The notes under the pieces: model-generated | Seen by the model: only the letters and a program-made list of their open reading frames with translations | Told to the model about the DNA's origin: nothing | Database searches by the model: none | Made by a program: the position numbers and the translations under genes | Shown: positions 12,909-26,000 of the stretch, piece after piece | Position numbering within the stretch: position 1 is the stretch's first letter | How the letters are laid out: every line of letters starts with the position of its first letter | From: Macrostomum hystrix | Lineage: Eukaryota; Platyhelminthes; Macrostomidae | DNA: 64,000 nucleotides | Assembly: GCA_950097015.1 (NCBI GenBank) | Contig: CATNEN010000014.1 | Location: 558,001 to 622,000, forward strand | Direction of reading: 5' to 3'

Positions 12909-15350
12909 CGATGCTGTCTCTACCAGCTGTTCCCCAGCCTACTCGATGCTGTCTCTACCTGCTGTTCCCCAGCCTACTCGATGCTGTCTCTACCTGCTGT
13001 TCCTCAGCCTCCCTACTCGATGCTGTCTCTACCAGCTGTTCCCCAGCCTACTCGATGCTGTCTCTACCTGCTGTTCCCCAGCCTACTCGATGCTGTCTCT
13101 ACCTGCTGTTCCTCAGCCTCCCTACTCGATGCTGTCTCTACCTGCTGTTCCCCAGCCTCCCTACTCGATGCTGTCTCTACCAGCTGTTCCTCAGCCTTCC
13201 TACTCGATGCTGTCTCTACCAGCTGTTCCTCAGCCTCCCTACTCGATGCTGTCTCTACCTGCTGTTCCCCAGCCTCCCTACTCGATGCTGTCTCTACCAG
13301 CTGTTCCTCAGCCTCCCTACTCGATGCTGTCTCTACCAGCTGTTCCTCAGCCTCCCTACTCGATGCTGTCTCTACCTGCTGTTCCCCAGCCTCCCTACTC
13401 GATGCTGTCTCTACCAGCTGTTCCCCAGCCTACTCGATGCTGTCTCTACCTGCTGTTCCCCAGCCTACTCGATGCTGTCTCTACCTGCTGTTCCTCAGCC
13501 TCCCTACTCGATGCTGTCTCTACCTGCTGTTCCCCAGCCTCCCTACTCGATGCTGTCTCTACCAGCTGTTCCTCAGCCTTCCTACTCGATGCTGTCTCTA
13601 CCAGCTGTTCCTCAGCCTCCCTACTCGATGCTGTCTCTACCTGCTGTTCCCCAGCCTCCCTACTCGATGCTGTCTCTACCAGCTGTTCCTCAGCCTCCCT
13701 ACTCGATGCTGTCTCTACCAGCTGTTCCTCAGCCTCCCTACTCGATGCTGTCTCTACCTGCTGTTCCCCAGCCTCCCTACTCGATGCTGTCTCTACCAGC
13801 TGTTCCCCAGCCTACTCGATGCTGTCTCTACCTGCTGTTCCCCAGCCTACTCGATGCTGTCTCTACCAGCTGTTCCCCAGCCTACTCGATGCTGTCTCTA
13901 CCTGCTGTTCCTCAGCCTCCCTACTCGATGCTGTCTCTGCCTGCTGTTCCCCAGCCTACTCGATGCTGTCTCTACCTGCTGTTCCCCAGCCTCCCTACAC
14001 GATGCTGTCTCTACCAGTTGTTCCCCAGCCTCCCTACTCGATGCTGTCTCTACCAGCTGTTCCTCAGCCTTCCTACTCGATGCTGTCTCTACCAGCTGTT
14101 CCTCAGCCTCCCTACTCGATGCTGTCTCTACCTGCTGTTCCCCAGCCTCCCTACTCGATGCTGTCTCTACCTGCTGTTCCCCAGCCTCCCTACTCGATGC
14201 TGTCTCTACCTGCTGTTCCCCAGCCTCCCTACTCGATGCTGTCTCTACCTGCTGTTCCCCAGCCTCCCTACTCGATGCTGTCTCTACCAGCTGTTCCTCA
14301 GCCTCCCTACTCGATGCTGTCTCTACCAGCTGTTCCTCAGCCTCCCTACTCGATGCTGTCTCTACCTGCTGTTCCCCAGCCTCCCTACTCGATGCTGTCT
14401 CTACCAGCTGTTCCCCAGCCTACTCGATGCTGTCTCTACCTGCTGTTCCTCAGCCTACTCGATGCTGTCTCTACCTGCTGTTCCCCAGCCTCCCTACTCG
14501 ATGCTGTCTCTACCAGCTGTTCCCCAGCCTACTCGATGCTGTCTCTACCTGCTGTTCCCCAGCCTACTCGATGCTGTCTCTACCTGCTGTTCCCCAGCCT
14601 CCCTACTCGATGCTGTCTCTACCAGCTGTTCCTCAGCCTCCCTACTCGATGCTGTCTCTACCTGCTGTTCCCCAGCCTCCCTACTCGATGCTGTCTCTAC
14701 CAGCTGTTCCTCAGCCTCCCTACTCGATGCTGTCTCTACCTGCTGTTCCCCAGCCTCCCTACTCGATGCTGTCTCTACCAGCTGTTCCCCAGCCTACTCG
14801 ATGCTGTCTCTACCTGCTGTTCCCCAGCCTACTCGATGCTGTCTCTACCAGCTGTTCCCCAGCCTACTCGATGCTGTCTCTACCTGCTGTTCCTCAGCCT
14901 CCCTACTCGATGCTGTCTCTGCCTGCTGTTCCCCAGCCTACTCGATGCTGTCTCTACCTGCTGTTCCCCAGCCTCCCTACACGATGCTGTCTCTACCAGT
15001 TGTTCCCCAGCCTCCCACTCGATGGTGTCTCTACCAGCTGTTCCTCAGCCTCCCTACTCGATGCTGTCTCTACCTGCTGTTCCCCAGCCTCCCTACTCGA
15101 TGCTGTCTCTACCTGCTGTTCCCCAGCCTCCCTACACGATGCTGTCTCTACCAGCTGTTCCTCAGCCTCCCTACTCGATGCTGTCTCTACCAGCTGTTCC
15201 TCAGCCTCCCTACTCGATGCTGTCTCTACCTGCTGTTCCCCAGCCTACTCGATGCTGTCTCTACCAGCTGTTCCCCAGCCTCCCACTCGATGCTGTCTCT
15301 ACCAGCTGTTCCTCAGCCTCCCTACTCGATGCTGTCTCTACCAACTGTTC
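12909..15350. repeat. 35/39-bp minisatellite, 2.4 kb, open in all three forward frames
   Basis: Units of 35 bp (CCTACTCGATGCTGTCTCTA plus CCTGCTGTTCCCCAG) and 39 bp (with an extra CCCT) are mixed, about 65 copies. The differing lengths shift the frame, yet no stop occurs in any forward frame, producing three overlapping frames of over 800 codons. Variant units recur in blocks. For example, the CTCTGCCTGCTG plus CCTACACGATG block near 13935 recurs near 14917, a higher-order period of about 0.98 kb. Every unit ends in a CTGTTCCCCAG acceptor-like motif. I regard it as non-coding satellite. Confidence 0.95.
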
Positions 15351-16394
15351 CAAGTCTCCTCATTCTCAGGTTCAGAGAGATTGTTAGTGTCAATTTGCTT
15401 CTATTAATTTCCGATGCACTTTTTCAACCAATCGAAGCAGAGCAGCGAAGAGCGTGCGGGTTCGGGCGATCGGATTTCGTTGAATCGCTCCGCCCACGCG
15501 CTGAGGCACGAAGCCTGTTTCTACCTGCCGCAGCGCATTAGCAGAGATCACAGTGCCTGAGCAAGTGGCCAGCTAAAGGGCTCTTCAGCAGTTCTGTGTC
15601 TACGGCTCCTGATGGCCTAATGCAATTAGCGGTCACTTCAGGCTGCCAGCGGCTTGAAAGCTGTTCTGAATCTGGGCTGGACACTGCAGTTCTAACTATA
15701 ATTGGAAGCAAGTTTCTGGTTCAGTGTCCACCATACACGTGCAGACATAGTACTGTCTGGGACGGGAAATAGAGGAACTCATAAGTGGGAAATACAACTG
15801 GGAAGGAGAGGAAACAGGGAAATTTTAGGGTTATGAACATTGCAGTTACTCTGCCTCTTTTCCACCTCTGCCGATTATTTTCCTCAACTCCTCCAACCCC
15901 TATAATCTTTCTCCTCTCAACCCTTCTCTTCCTTGTTCACCTTTCTCCTATATTCCTTCTCCCCCGATACTCCTCCCCATATTCCCCTTCTCCCCATTTA
16001 CCCCTTCTCCCATCTACCCCTTCTCCCCATTTACCCCTTCTCCCCATCTATCCCTATCCCAATACCTATTATTCTCGCTCGCCTATTTTGCTTTAAGGTC
16101 ATTCCGACCGCCCACCTGTACAGTTTTAAACACCAACTCTGCTTTTCTAACAGTCTGTGATCCATCATAATGTACTTGCTAAGGCTTTACACAATTGAGC
16201 TCTCTCTCTTTCTATAGATTTTTATCGGCAGTTAAAACTTTATACACAACCTATCACGCTAAATAAAAGTCGTTTTTTTATTGCCCTGACGAAGAATTTT
16301 TAATTCGAAATATCGGCAAAAATTAAATATAAAGTCAGCTTTACCTCTTTACCGCGTCGTTGCCTGGGATTGGAGGTGCTCTCCTCTCTCTCCC
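15351..16394. other. Spacer with a degenerate pyrimidine-rich tract
   Basis: No gene. From about 15860 to 16060 the plus strand is strongly C/T-rich (CTTCTCCCCATTTACCCC-type words), an irregular precursor of the 17-bp array that follows. Confidence 0.5.
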
Positions 16395-17080
16395 CCTCTC
16401 TCCGTTTTTCTTCCCTGTTCCCCTTTCTCCCCTATACTCCTTCTCCCCTGATACTCCTCCCCATCTACCCATTCTTCTCAATGCTCATTCTCTCCCCGAT
16501 ACTCCTCCCTATCTACCCCTTCTCCCCATCTACCCCTTCTCCCCATTTATCCCTTCTCCGATATACTCTTTCTCCCCCTTTACTCCTCCTCCCCCGATAC
16601 TCCTCACCCTATACTCCTTCTCACCCTATACTCCTCACCCTATACTCCTTCTCACCCTATACTCCTTCTCACCCTATACTCCTTCTCACCCTATACTCCT
16701 TCTCACCCTATACTCCTTCTCACCCTATACTCCTTCTCACCCTATACTCCTTCTCACCCTATACTCCTTCTCACCCTATACTCCTTCTCACCCTATACTC
16801 CTTCTCACCCTATACTCCTTCTCACCCTATACTCCTTCTCACCCTATACTCCTTCTCACCCTATACTCCTTCTCACCCTATACTCCTTCTCACCCTATAC
16901 TCCTTCTCACCCTATACTCCTTCTCACCCTATACTCCTTCTCACCCTATACTCCTTCTCACCCTATACTCCTTCTCACCCTATACTCCTTCTCACCCTAT
17001 ACTCCTTCTCACCCTATACTCCTTCTCACCCTATATTCCTTCTCACCCTATACTCCTTCTCACCCTATACCCCTCAACCC
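16395..17080. repeat. Pyrimidine-rich region ending in a very uniform 17-bp minisatellite
   Basis: 16395-16600 holds irregular CTCCCCATCTACCCCTT-like words. From about 16600 the unit CTCACCCTATACTCCTT repeats about 27 times with almost no variation, implying recent expansion. The plus strand is nearly pure pyrimidine apart from A. Confidence 0.95.
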
Positions 17081-17757
17081 ATCGCCACCCTCAACCCTAC
17101 TCTACTCATTGACTTCTATGGATCGCTAAGCTTATAACTCTCATTTACCCCCTACTCTTTCTCTGCACTTTCTATTTCCCAGTCTATCCCTGGCCTCACT
17201 CCAAACGGCCCCCGGCCAGCGGCAGACGCGACGCGACTTTTTCTCCTATTCAAATTTGCGGAACCGGGAAAGGAGAATTTGCATTCTCAGATCTAGACGG
17301 TAAAACACGCGCAGGTTTTTAACTGAGGAAAACTGAATAGTGACTGGGCTGTCATGACCACAGACTCTAGCGCTGTGAAACACTCCGCTGTCTGCAAACC
17401 GACTTTTTCTGCCTCTGCCATCAATTGCCGTCTTTTCCGATTTCTGTTGGCAAGTAATTTTCTCTGCAATGTGACCTGAATCACAAGGTTCCACAGAGGG
17501 CAAGCACAGTGTGGGGTGCAACAGTAAGCCTAATTTTTAGGAAATCAAGTTTCAAATTTTGCCTCTAGCAGTTAGCATTTGATGGTTTACTATCGCTGCA
17601 GCCACTGCACTAAAGCTGTGCGTTACCATTCTTGACAATAAGTCCAGGCTTGCCTCTACCCTTGACTTATTAAAGCGGACCTGACTCCCATGTCAGAGCG
17701 TCAGCTCACTCAAAGTAACTCAAGCGCTGTCAAAGCAGCTGTTCAAAATAATATAGT
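17081..17757. other. Spacer, no gene supported
   Basis: Nothing recognisable. Short minus-strand frames near 17246-17521 have no support. The right end is the 3' flank of the 17758-18348 gene. Confidence 0.4.
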
Positions 17758-18348
17758 CTAAGAGCCGACTCCACGGTCGCCAGTGATGGTGGCGGCGCCG
17801 CGGTCGTCAATAACTTCTGTGGCGCCGGTGGTCGCGGCCATGCTAGTGCTGGAGCCGTCGGGAGCCGTTTCTTCGGGGAAGGCGAGCACGGCCCGCTCCT
17901 CGGCGCGGATGACCTGCATGACGCTGTCAAGCTGGGCGCGGCCTGCCTTGTGCAGCTGCTGGTTCTGCACCTCTTGCCAGCGCCGGTTGTGCTCCTCGGC
18001 AGCCGTGGCTGCAGCGGCTTCGTCCACCTCTATGAGATTGTGCGAAGAGCTGGACGTCTCGATGATCTGGTCGGAGTCGATTCGCTTGCTGTGCAGGTAG
18101 CGGGCGGTCAGGGCCGCCTGGCAGTAGCTGTACAGGCTGAGGTCGAAGCGGGACAGGAGCAGCTTGTACTCGGGCAGCAGGCTGTCCAGAGTCTCCTTGG
18201 CCAGCCCGAAGCGCCGCTTGAGTTCGTTGGTAGGCACTCCCTGGGCCTGCATGTCGCTGGCCAAGCGGCGCAAGAAGGCGTCTTTGTAGTCGCTGTCCAG
18301 CTCCTGCACTTCATCTCTCATCTCCTTCAATGACTGCCTCTGTTTCAT
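17758..18348 (-). CDS. Unrecognised helical/coiled-coil protein, 196 residues
   Basis: A single open frame with strong codon-like GC bias compared with its AT-rich flanks. It begins MKQRQSLKEMRDEVQELDSD and is charged and helical. Residues 1-60 and about 110-155 have heptad-like spacing of leucines and charged residues (DEAAAATAAEEHNRRWQEVQ). A possible globular patch (LPEYKLLLSRFDLSLYSYCQ) lies between them. The last 40 residues are low-complexity G/T/A/S. There is no signal peptide or membrane segment. I do not recognise the family. The opposite-strand frames are also open but low in complexity. The ATG at 18348 is the first in the frame, though an upstream non-coding exon cannot be excluded. 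Confidence 0.55.
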   Translation of the reverse strand: MKQRQSLKEMRDEVQELDSDYKDAFLRRLASDMQAQGVPTNELKRRFGLAKETLDSLLPEYKLLLSRFDLSLYSYCQAALTARYLHSKRIDSDQIIETSSSSHNLIEVDEAAAATAAEEHNRRWQEVQNQQLHKAGRAQLDSVMQVIRAEERAVLAFPEETAPDGSSTSMAATTGATEVIDDRGAATITGDRGVGS

Positions 18349-19200
18349 GGTCTTGCGTCGGCTTCAAGCAAAGCTCCAGAGTGCACCTCTTAGGCTTCTC
18401 TATCTACCTTTTTGTAAAGAAGAAGGGCGCCCGTTTTAAAGCTGCTTATTTGCGCAAGTTTCTCGCTGGCTGACGCGCTAGCCAATTTGTCTATGGCTTT
18501 GAGCTCCTGGAAGATTTGCACCCAGCACAAAGTCCCACCTACAGAAAATCTGTGCTCCCACCCTTGCTCAAAGCCAGTAGTTTTCAAAGTTTTCAATGCT
18601 CAAAGAGTTCTTTTCAGGCGTAATTGGTGGTTTTAAGCCATTGACTAATATGCAAAAGGGGAAGCAAACAAAAACCCGATGTCTGCAGACAGTTTTTGAA
18701 GTGCAGGTGAATAGTATGTATGATAAAAATTTTACAAATGTGTATCACACAACTGGCACGCGAATACTGTGTGGTCATCACTGATTGAGGTCTGGAGGTT
18801 AAAAAGTGCTCCTTTGAGATATGGATTTGAAAAAACCAGTGCATTTTATGCAGTGCATCGTACAAACAAACTGGTATTTGGTGTTACGGATACATGTGCC
18901 ACAGTACCTACAAATTGGTACTGTGATAAATCGACTGGAAATAATCATTTAGTTCAGTTGCTCGTCGATTTGAACTATGTGACTATAAGCTATTTTCAGT
19001 CTGCAATCGTTTAGGTCATGTTTTATAAAGATGTCGTCATTTTGATTTTTTAAACTGTTTTCCGCTACTTGCAGCTCTCACACCAGGTCGGATAAATTAG
19101 GAAGCCAAATCATCTTGGAGGAATTGCACTGGTAATTGCGTATAATTGACGCGTCTATGAATAACAAAAGGCTGATTCGGTATATTTGAGTTAAATCAAA
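18349..19200. other. AT-rich spacer
   Basis: No gene or RNA recognised. It presumably includes the promoter of the 17758-18348 gene. Confidence 0.4.
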
Positions 19201-19202
19201 CT

Positions 19203-19422
19203 AGGGTAATCACGGAAGGGTAATCATGGAAGGGTAATCACGGAAGGGTAATCACGGAAGGGTAATCACGGAAGGGTAATCACGGAAGGGTAATCACGGA
19301 AGGGTAATCACGGAAGGGTAATCACGGAAGGGTAATCACGGAAGGGTAATCACGGAAGGGTAATTACGGAAGGGTAATCACGGAAGGGTAATTACGGAAG
19401 GGTAATCACGGAAGGGTAATCA
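19203..19422. repeat. 14-bp minisatellite, about 16 copies
   Basis: Unit GGGTAATCACGGAA. Single-base variants occur (ATCATGG once, ATTACGG twice) and are compatible with CpG decay. Confidence 0.97.
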
Positions 19423-20002
19423 ATTGGAAATGATGCGCATGGAAGTCGGGGCTACGAGCGTCTGGGAATGAGTTGAAGTCGACGCGAATTGAATAAATCT
19501 CGGCTAAAATTAAAAGACGGGCAGGCAGGCGGCCAGAGGAAGCAGGACATCTTGAGCAGCGAATTGGGCATGCGAAACTGATGGCGGCAGAAGGCCTGCC
19601 ATGTGATTATGCCTGTGGGCACCTTGAAAGTGCTCTGGCTAGCAACCAATATAGGCTTGATCAAGACATCGAATCCCACTCACGAGATCTTCTAATATGA
19701 AACTCGCAATTAAAAACTATCATTGACGTCAGCGAAATACTTAAGGCGATTATCAATAATTTTTATTTCGGAGGATAGATTTCAGTGTTTTGGTCGGGAA
19801 GTTAAAAAAAGAAATGAATATTGTTAGTGACAGTTGGTAAAAAGCGCATTGTTTTGAGTAAAAAAGTTTCTTTCCTATCATGATGGCAGTCTACAACGCA
19901 AAAACGCAGGTAAAATCACTATTGCCGCTGCAGCAGCTGCAAAAGCTTAATAAAAGAAAATTTTGCATCAATGCGAAGTCCCTCACACAGGCTGCTCGAG
20001 CC
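19423..20002. other. 3' flank of the RhoGEF gene
   Basis: No gene. It is AT-rich near 19700-19950, and the 3' UTR of the minus-strand RhoGEF gene probably lies here. Confidence 0.4.
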
Positions 20003-23000
20003 TCACACCTCCGAGTTCCTTGAACCGGCTTGAACTACTTTCACCTGGTCCTCCGCAGGTTCCTCCGAGTACTCGCTGCCGCTGGAATCGCCAGAGCCCG
20101 ATTCCGTTTCCGAGTCGGAGCTCGAAGCATCGTCGGTGGATTCTGTGGTAGCTGTCGATGCCTCCGCAGCAACCACCGCTGCCGATCCAACAGCTGCAGC
20201 CGCGTGAAGCTGCTGGAGCGACGCCTTTGCCGGCTTCGGGAGTCGTGGCGGTGGCATTGGAGGTGCTGGCTCCGGGGACGGTTGTGGCGTCGGCGTATTG
20301 GGTGTCGTTGGCTGGGATGGGGGCGTGGAGATCTGGGAGCGGCGCGCGGTCAGCAGAAGGTCCTGCAGCGGCTGGGTCTGGCTGTCGCCAGAGACCTCGG
20401 AGACGCCTGTTTTGATGAGGAAGGCAGTCGAGATGGGAATAGGGACATGAGGTGCGAATGGGAAACGAAATAGCTGGCAGGGAAGAGTGCAAGGAATTGC
20501 TGAAAGAGAGTAAAAGGAGTTAATGAGTGTGGTTGAGAGGCAGAATAGTTAACGCGTTTGCGTTATAGGTCCTTAACCTGATTCCGCGGCGAGGCCGCTT
20601 TCATTTGAGGCGTAGCAACGGACAGATGGCTTGAATACAATTTATGCCCTTGAGGATCCGAATCGAAAACAGATCGGCCTCATGACTTACGTGACAGCCG
20701 GAACTTGGAATCGAAATCTACAACGGAGAAATCACGGCAGTGGTGACAAGTGTTCAGGGCTCTGCAGCTTCAATAAGAGTTCGGGAGCAAAGAGTCTGTC
20801 CTTACCATCTGTACTGCCCCGCCGAATCTCCACTGGTGGGTCAGGCTGCGTTTCCTGAAAATTTTTACACATCAGTTTTGAAGCACTACAAATTATGGTC
20901 AAACCGGATCAGAGCGGGTAAAGTAGCACCCACCCTGTCGAGGCAGTCCGCTGTTGCGCGGGCCAGGCTGGACAGCCGCCTCAGCGAACTGTCAATCATC
21001 GCCGAATGAGGATGAGAAGCGCAACTTGCGCCGCTGCCGCTGTTTTTTAGCACTGGCAGAATGGTAGTCAGCGCAGTGCTGGCTTCAGCCATCAGCCGCC
21101 AGGCCAGCAGAATCTTCTCAGGCCGACTGGGCTGGTTCTCAGACTGCGACATCTGGGAAGGCAACGGCAGGCTCTAGCAGGGATTTAGTACTCAATGAAA
21201 AGTCTACCCAAGGCTACTCACCGCCTGCGCCTCCTGGCAGACCCGCATGTTCAAGCCTAGGGCCACTGGCAGCACCGTCTGCTGCTCACGGAGCGTCGCC
21301 TCCAACCGGGCCTGGTAGTCTGCGGCCAGGCCAGCTGACAGAGTGGCTGCCGCAGGTGAGGGCGGCAGCGTCTGCTGTGGCGACTGCGGAGCAGCTGGCT
21401 TCGGCGGCGGCGGCGGAGGAGGCGGTCGAGAAGCTTGGCCACCGGGCTCTTTTTCACCCTCTTTGTCTGGAATGATAAGCGAAAAATGATAATCGCAAAA
21501 TGCCCTCAAACCAGCCTCCCCGCCAGAGACGAGAGTGAGCTAACAAGAAATCGCCACCGCTTACCAGCAGGTACAGCCGCCTCACCCTCGGACTCATCGG
21601 TCGCTGCGGCCTCAGCTGCGTGTCGAGTCGCCGACGCCAGCAGGGAGGCGGGCGGCGGGCGCGGCACGTTGACGCCCGCCGAACTGTGCACACGTCGGTG
21701 CTCCACCAGGTGCTGGGCCGACTGCGGTTGCGACAGGCTCAGTAAGCTGCTGCCGACCCGCGAGGTGAGGTCGACCGCAGAGCCCGACAGACTGGCGTGG
21801 CGGTCCAGCAGACGCTGCGTCAGGCGGGGTGCCAGGCCGCGGATGCACTCCACGAAGTCGGTGGCCTGGCACTGCGTCTCTGTGGCGAAAAAGGGTAGGC
21901 GCGGCTTTTCCTGGCTCATACGGAACTCCAGCATCAGCGGCTTGACACGACCTGTACCGGAAGCCCCTGGCGCTCCCGCCGTCACCTGTGGAATCCGAGG
22001 GTTTAGATAAGATCAGATGGGAAGAAATCGGGATCAAATTCTATCTGGAATTAGGTCAGCATTTTTTACTGGTGAGAAGTTTCTAGATGTCTAGATTTCT
22101 AGATATGAGAAGATGATGCATCACGACATAAGAGGGTATAGATAGACATTTACGAGCGTAGACAAGGAGACGAAAACCTGATTCGAATAAACAAGATCGT
22201 TCCTTGGTATGACGACAGCGGCTTTAGAATCTCACCTGCTCGACAATGATGCGGAACTCGGCATCAACAACGCGGGATCCTGGCAGACGGCGCCGTGTCT
22301 CCGAGGCCGTGTCAAAGATGTGGACCACGCTGTCCATGGGAATCACAGGTGGGCAGTTGGTCTCAATCAGGTTGCCCATCTCTGATGACTGCGCCTGCGG
22401 CTGCGGCTGCGGCTGAGCCTGCTGCTGCTGCTGAGAGTCCACCGTCAGACTTGGCCCTAGAAACAATGCACTCGACTGTCATGATTCCAGCGACTGGCAC
22501 TTCCTGCGACTGTGTCACCTTGTGACTGCTACTCCAAGGAGCCACTCCCTAAAACGGTCACTTCACGCAAAAGGAATGGAGGGAATCGAGAATCTGGCAA
22601 GTTGCTTACCGAGCTGCTTGAGCAGCTGGTACTTGACTCCTCTGGCCTCATCCGTTTCAGAAATGACGAGCAGAAAGTCGGTGAAGACGAAGAGCCTCAG
22701 CCGGTAGCCCTCGAGTCCAGGCATGAACACCTCACGCGTCACGTGTAGCTCGCATGTGTGCAGGTGGGACACCTGATCTCGGAACCGGCCAATGCGGCTC
22801 TCATCCATAAGAGAGCGCTCCCAGAAATTGGAGAATGATTTGCTGAGCACCAGTTGTCTGCTCAGCTCTTTCAATTTGGTGCCGGTGTTGTTGCAGTATT
22901 CGCTGATGACCTTCGCCTTAGCTACGCATTTTTCCAGGTTTTCGGCGTCCTTGTCTAGAATGTGGAAAGCATGCAAGATTTATACGACTTGTGCATGTGC

Positions 23001-26000
23001 ACTAAATAGGGGCACATTATTCAATGCAAACATCTTGACTCTGCAAGCGCTTTGGTGGATTGAACACCGCTCCATCGATCACTGATTGGAATTCTCCTCA
23101 CTAAGCAAACATTCGCTCACATCCTGAATTCCGTTTCCCAAACCTTAGATATCAGGGCGCTCACCTGCGAACTCACAGGCCTCCTTGGCCTTCCTGGCTT
23201 TCCTGGCGGCAGTCTCGAGCAGGGTGACCATGCGCATGGTCTGCTGCATGTTGACGCTGTACAGATCGACGAAGCGGCGCTTGTTCATGGCGGGGTGCGC
23301 CTCGGCCCGCGCGAAGAACCGATTGAAGCTTGGGTCCTCGCGGCGCAGCCCAATGAGGCGCAGGATGATGTCATCCTCGTTGATGCTGGCGGTCTTTCTC
23401 CTCGTATTGACCTTGGCAAAGCCGAAGCTCAAGCCGAGCTGCTGGAATTTCAGCGCGTTGCCGCCCTCCGAGTACCAGTTCAGCAGGCGCTCACCGAATC
23501 GCTCAAGCCGACCAGAGCGCTTAAAGTCGTCCAAGTTGTCCCCGCCGCCGATGCAATTGTGCAGACTGCGGTACAGTGCAATGCACTCGGTCACAAAGTG
23601 CAACCCCAGCTGCTGCAGCATAGGTCGATTGGCCTGAGGCCAAGGCTGTACGAACAACAGGTCCAGCAGAGTGAGAGCTCGGAGGTGGCTCTGCGAGCTG
23701 AAGATCACCTGCAGGAAAATTCACTTCAAAAGTGAGCCAATAATTTTATTTCTAAAAGTCAAACCTTTCAGTGGGTAAACCTTCTACATTTAACAAAAAC
23801 CATGGGGTTTACTGAGAGAAATTTACTGTCGCTCTGAATAGGGGAAGTCAGCGATTGACTGGCTCGGAACAGACCTCGTGCAGGGCCAGCTGGTAATCGC
23901 GGAAGCGTTCGGCGTCTTTCTCAGAGCCGGAGGCCGGTCGCAGCTGGGCAAGGCATCCACCCAGGCCGGAGCTCTCAATGTAGCCCTGAAAGTCGGCCGG
24001 CACGCCGCCGATGTCCGGATGCTTCGACACCGCGTCATCCCGCACAGCTACCTCGGCGTACTGGAAGCGAGGGGTGAATTAAGGCCCAGCATTAATCTAT
24101 GGGCTTTTCCTTTGAGTCCCGCTGGCAGAATGCCAAGTCTACGGCAGCTCACCAGCTCTCCGCCCAAATCGTAGGGTGACAGCAAAGCGACATCCTGCCC
24201 AGAATCCACGCTGCCTCGGTGGCCCCCTGCGCCGCTGCCCACAACATCCAGGCTGATTTGCGGCATCGAGGCAATCTGCGGTGGAGGCGCTGTTGTGGAG
24301 TTGGACGGTGGAACGACTTCTGCATCAGCGGCGGCGCCGGCTGAGGCGACTGTGCTCAAGGAAGCGCTCGAGCCGAAGGACCTGGCTGGCGCTTTCGGCG
24401 CAGCTGGGAGAGTTGGCAGGAGGGTTGGCGACGCATTCAAGTGACAGATCCCTAAAATTTCTATCTGAAAAGTTAGCTCTAGTGAGCATGCACACTCCGT
24501 GCGTGTTCGGTGTGCCTGTTGTTATCATGCATGGAATGGATAGTGGCACTTTTCTGGCAATGTCATTCAGCTTTTGACACAAAAGCCGCACCAGAATGCT
24601 CAGAGACAATCCTCAGTGCTTAGTGGCACTTTTCTGGCAATGTCATTCAGCTTTTGACACAAAAGCCGCACCAGAATGCTCAGAGACAATCCTCAGTGCT
24701 TAGTGGCCCTTTTCTGGCAATGTCATTCAGCTTTTGACACAAAAGCCGCACCAGAATGCTCAGAGGCAATCCTCAGTGCTTAGTGGCCCTTTTCTGGCAA
24801 TGTCATTCAGCTTTTGACACAAAAGCCGCACCAGAATGCTCAGAGGCAATCCTCAGTGCTTAGTGGCCCTTTTCTGGCAATGTCATTCAGCTTTTGACAC
24901 AAAAGCCGCACCAGAATGCTCAGAGACAATCCTCAGTGCTTAGTGGCCCTTTTCTGGCAATGTCATTCAGCTTTTGACACAAAAGCCGCACCAGAATGCT
25001 CAGAGGCAATCCTCAGTGCTTAGTGGCCCTTTTCTGGCAATGTCATTCAGCTTTTGACACAAAAGCCGCACCAGAATGCTCAGAGGCAATCCTCAGTGCT
25101 TAGTGGCACTTTTCTGGCAATGTCATTCAGCTTTTGACACAAAAGCCGCACCAGAATGCTCAGAGGCAATCCTCAGTGCTTAGTGGCCCTTTTCTGGCAA
25201 TGTCATTCAGCTTTTGACACAAAAGCCGCACCAGAATGCTCAGAGGCAATCCTCAGTGCTTAGTGGCCCTTTTCTGGCAATGTCATTCAGCTTTTGACAC
25301 AAAAGCCGCACCAGAATGCTCAGAGGTAATCCTCAGTGCTCAGTGGCACTTTTCTGGCAATGTCATTCAGCTTTTGACACAAAAGCCGCACCAGAATGCT
25401 CAGAGACAATCCTCAGTGCTTAGTGGCACTTTTCTGGCAATGTCATTCAGCTTTTGACACAAAAGCCGCACCAGAATGCTCAGAGACAATCCTCAGTGCT
25501 CAGTGGCCCTTTTCTGGCAATGTCATTCAGCTTTTGACACAAAAGCCGCACCAGAATGCTCAGAGACAATCCTCAGTGCTTAGTGGCACTTTTCTGGCAA
25601 TGTCATTCAGCTTTTGACACAAAAGCCGCACCAGAATGCTCAGAGGCAATCCTCAGTGCTTAGTGGCCCTTTTCTGGCAATGTCATTCAGCTTTTGACAC
25701 AAAAGCCGCACCAGAATGCTCAGAGACAATCCTCAGTGCTTAGTGGCCCTTTTCTGGCAATGTCATTCAGCTTTTGACACAAAAGCCGCACCAGAATGCT
25801 CAGAGGCAATCCTCAGTGCTTAGTGGCCCTTTTCTGGCAATGTCATTCAGCTTTTGACACAAAAGCCGCACCAGAATGCTCAGAGGCAATCCTCAGTGCT
25901 TAGTGGCACTTTTCTGGCAATGTCATTCAGCTTTTGACACAAAAGCCGCACCAGAATGCTCAGAGACAATCCTCAGTGCTTAGTGGCCCTTTTCTGGCAA

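Noticed and set aside
12813-15541. Three overlapping frames of 813-876 codons
   Set aside because: They are produced by a stop-free 35/39-bp tandem unit in every forward frame; no family similarity or stable frame.
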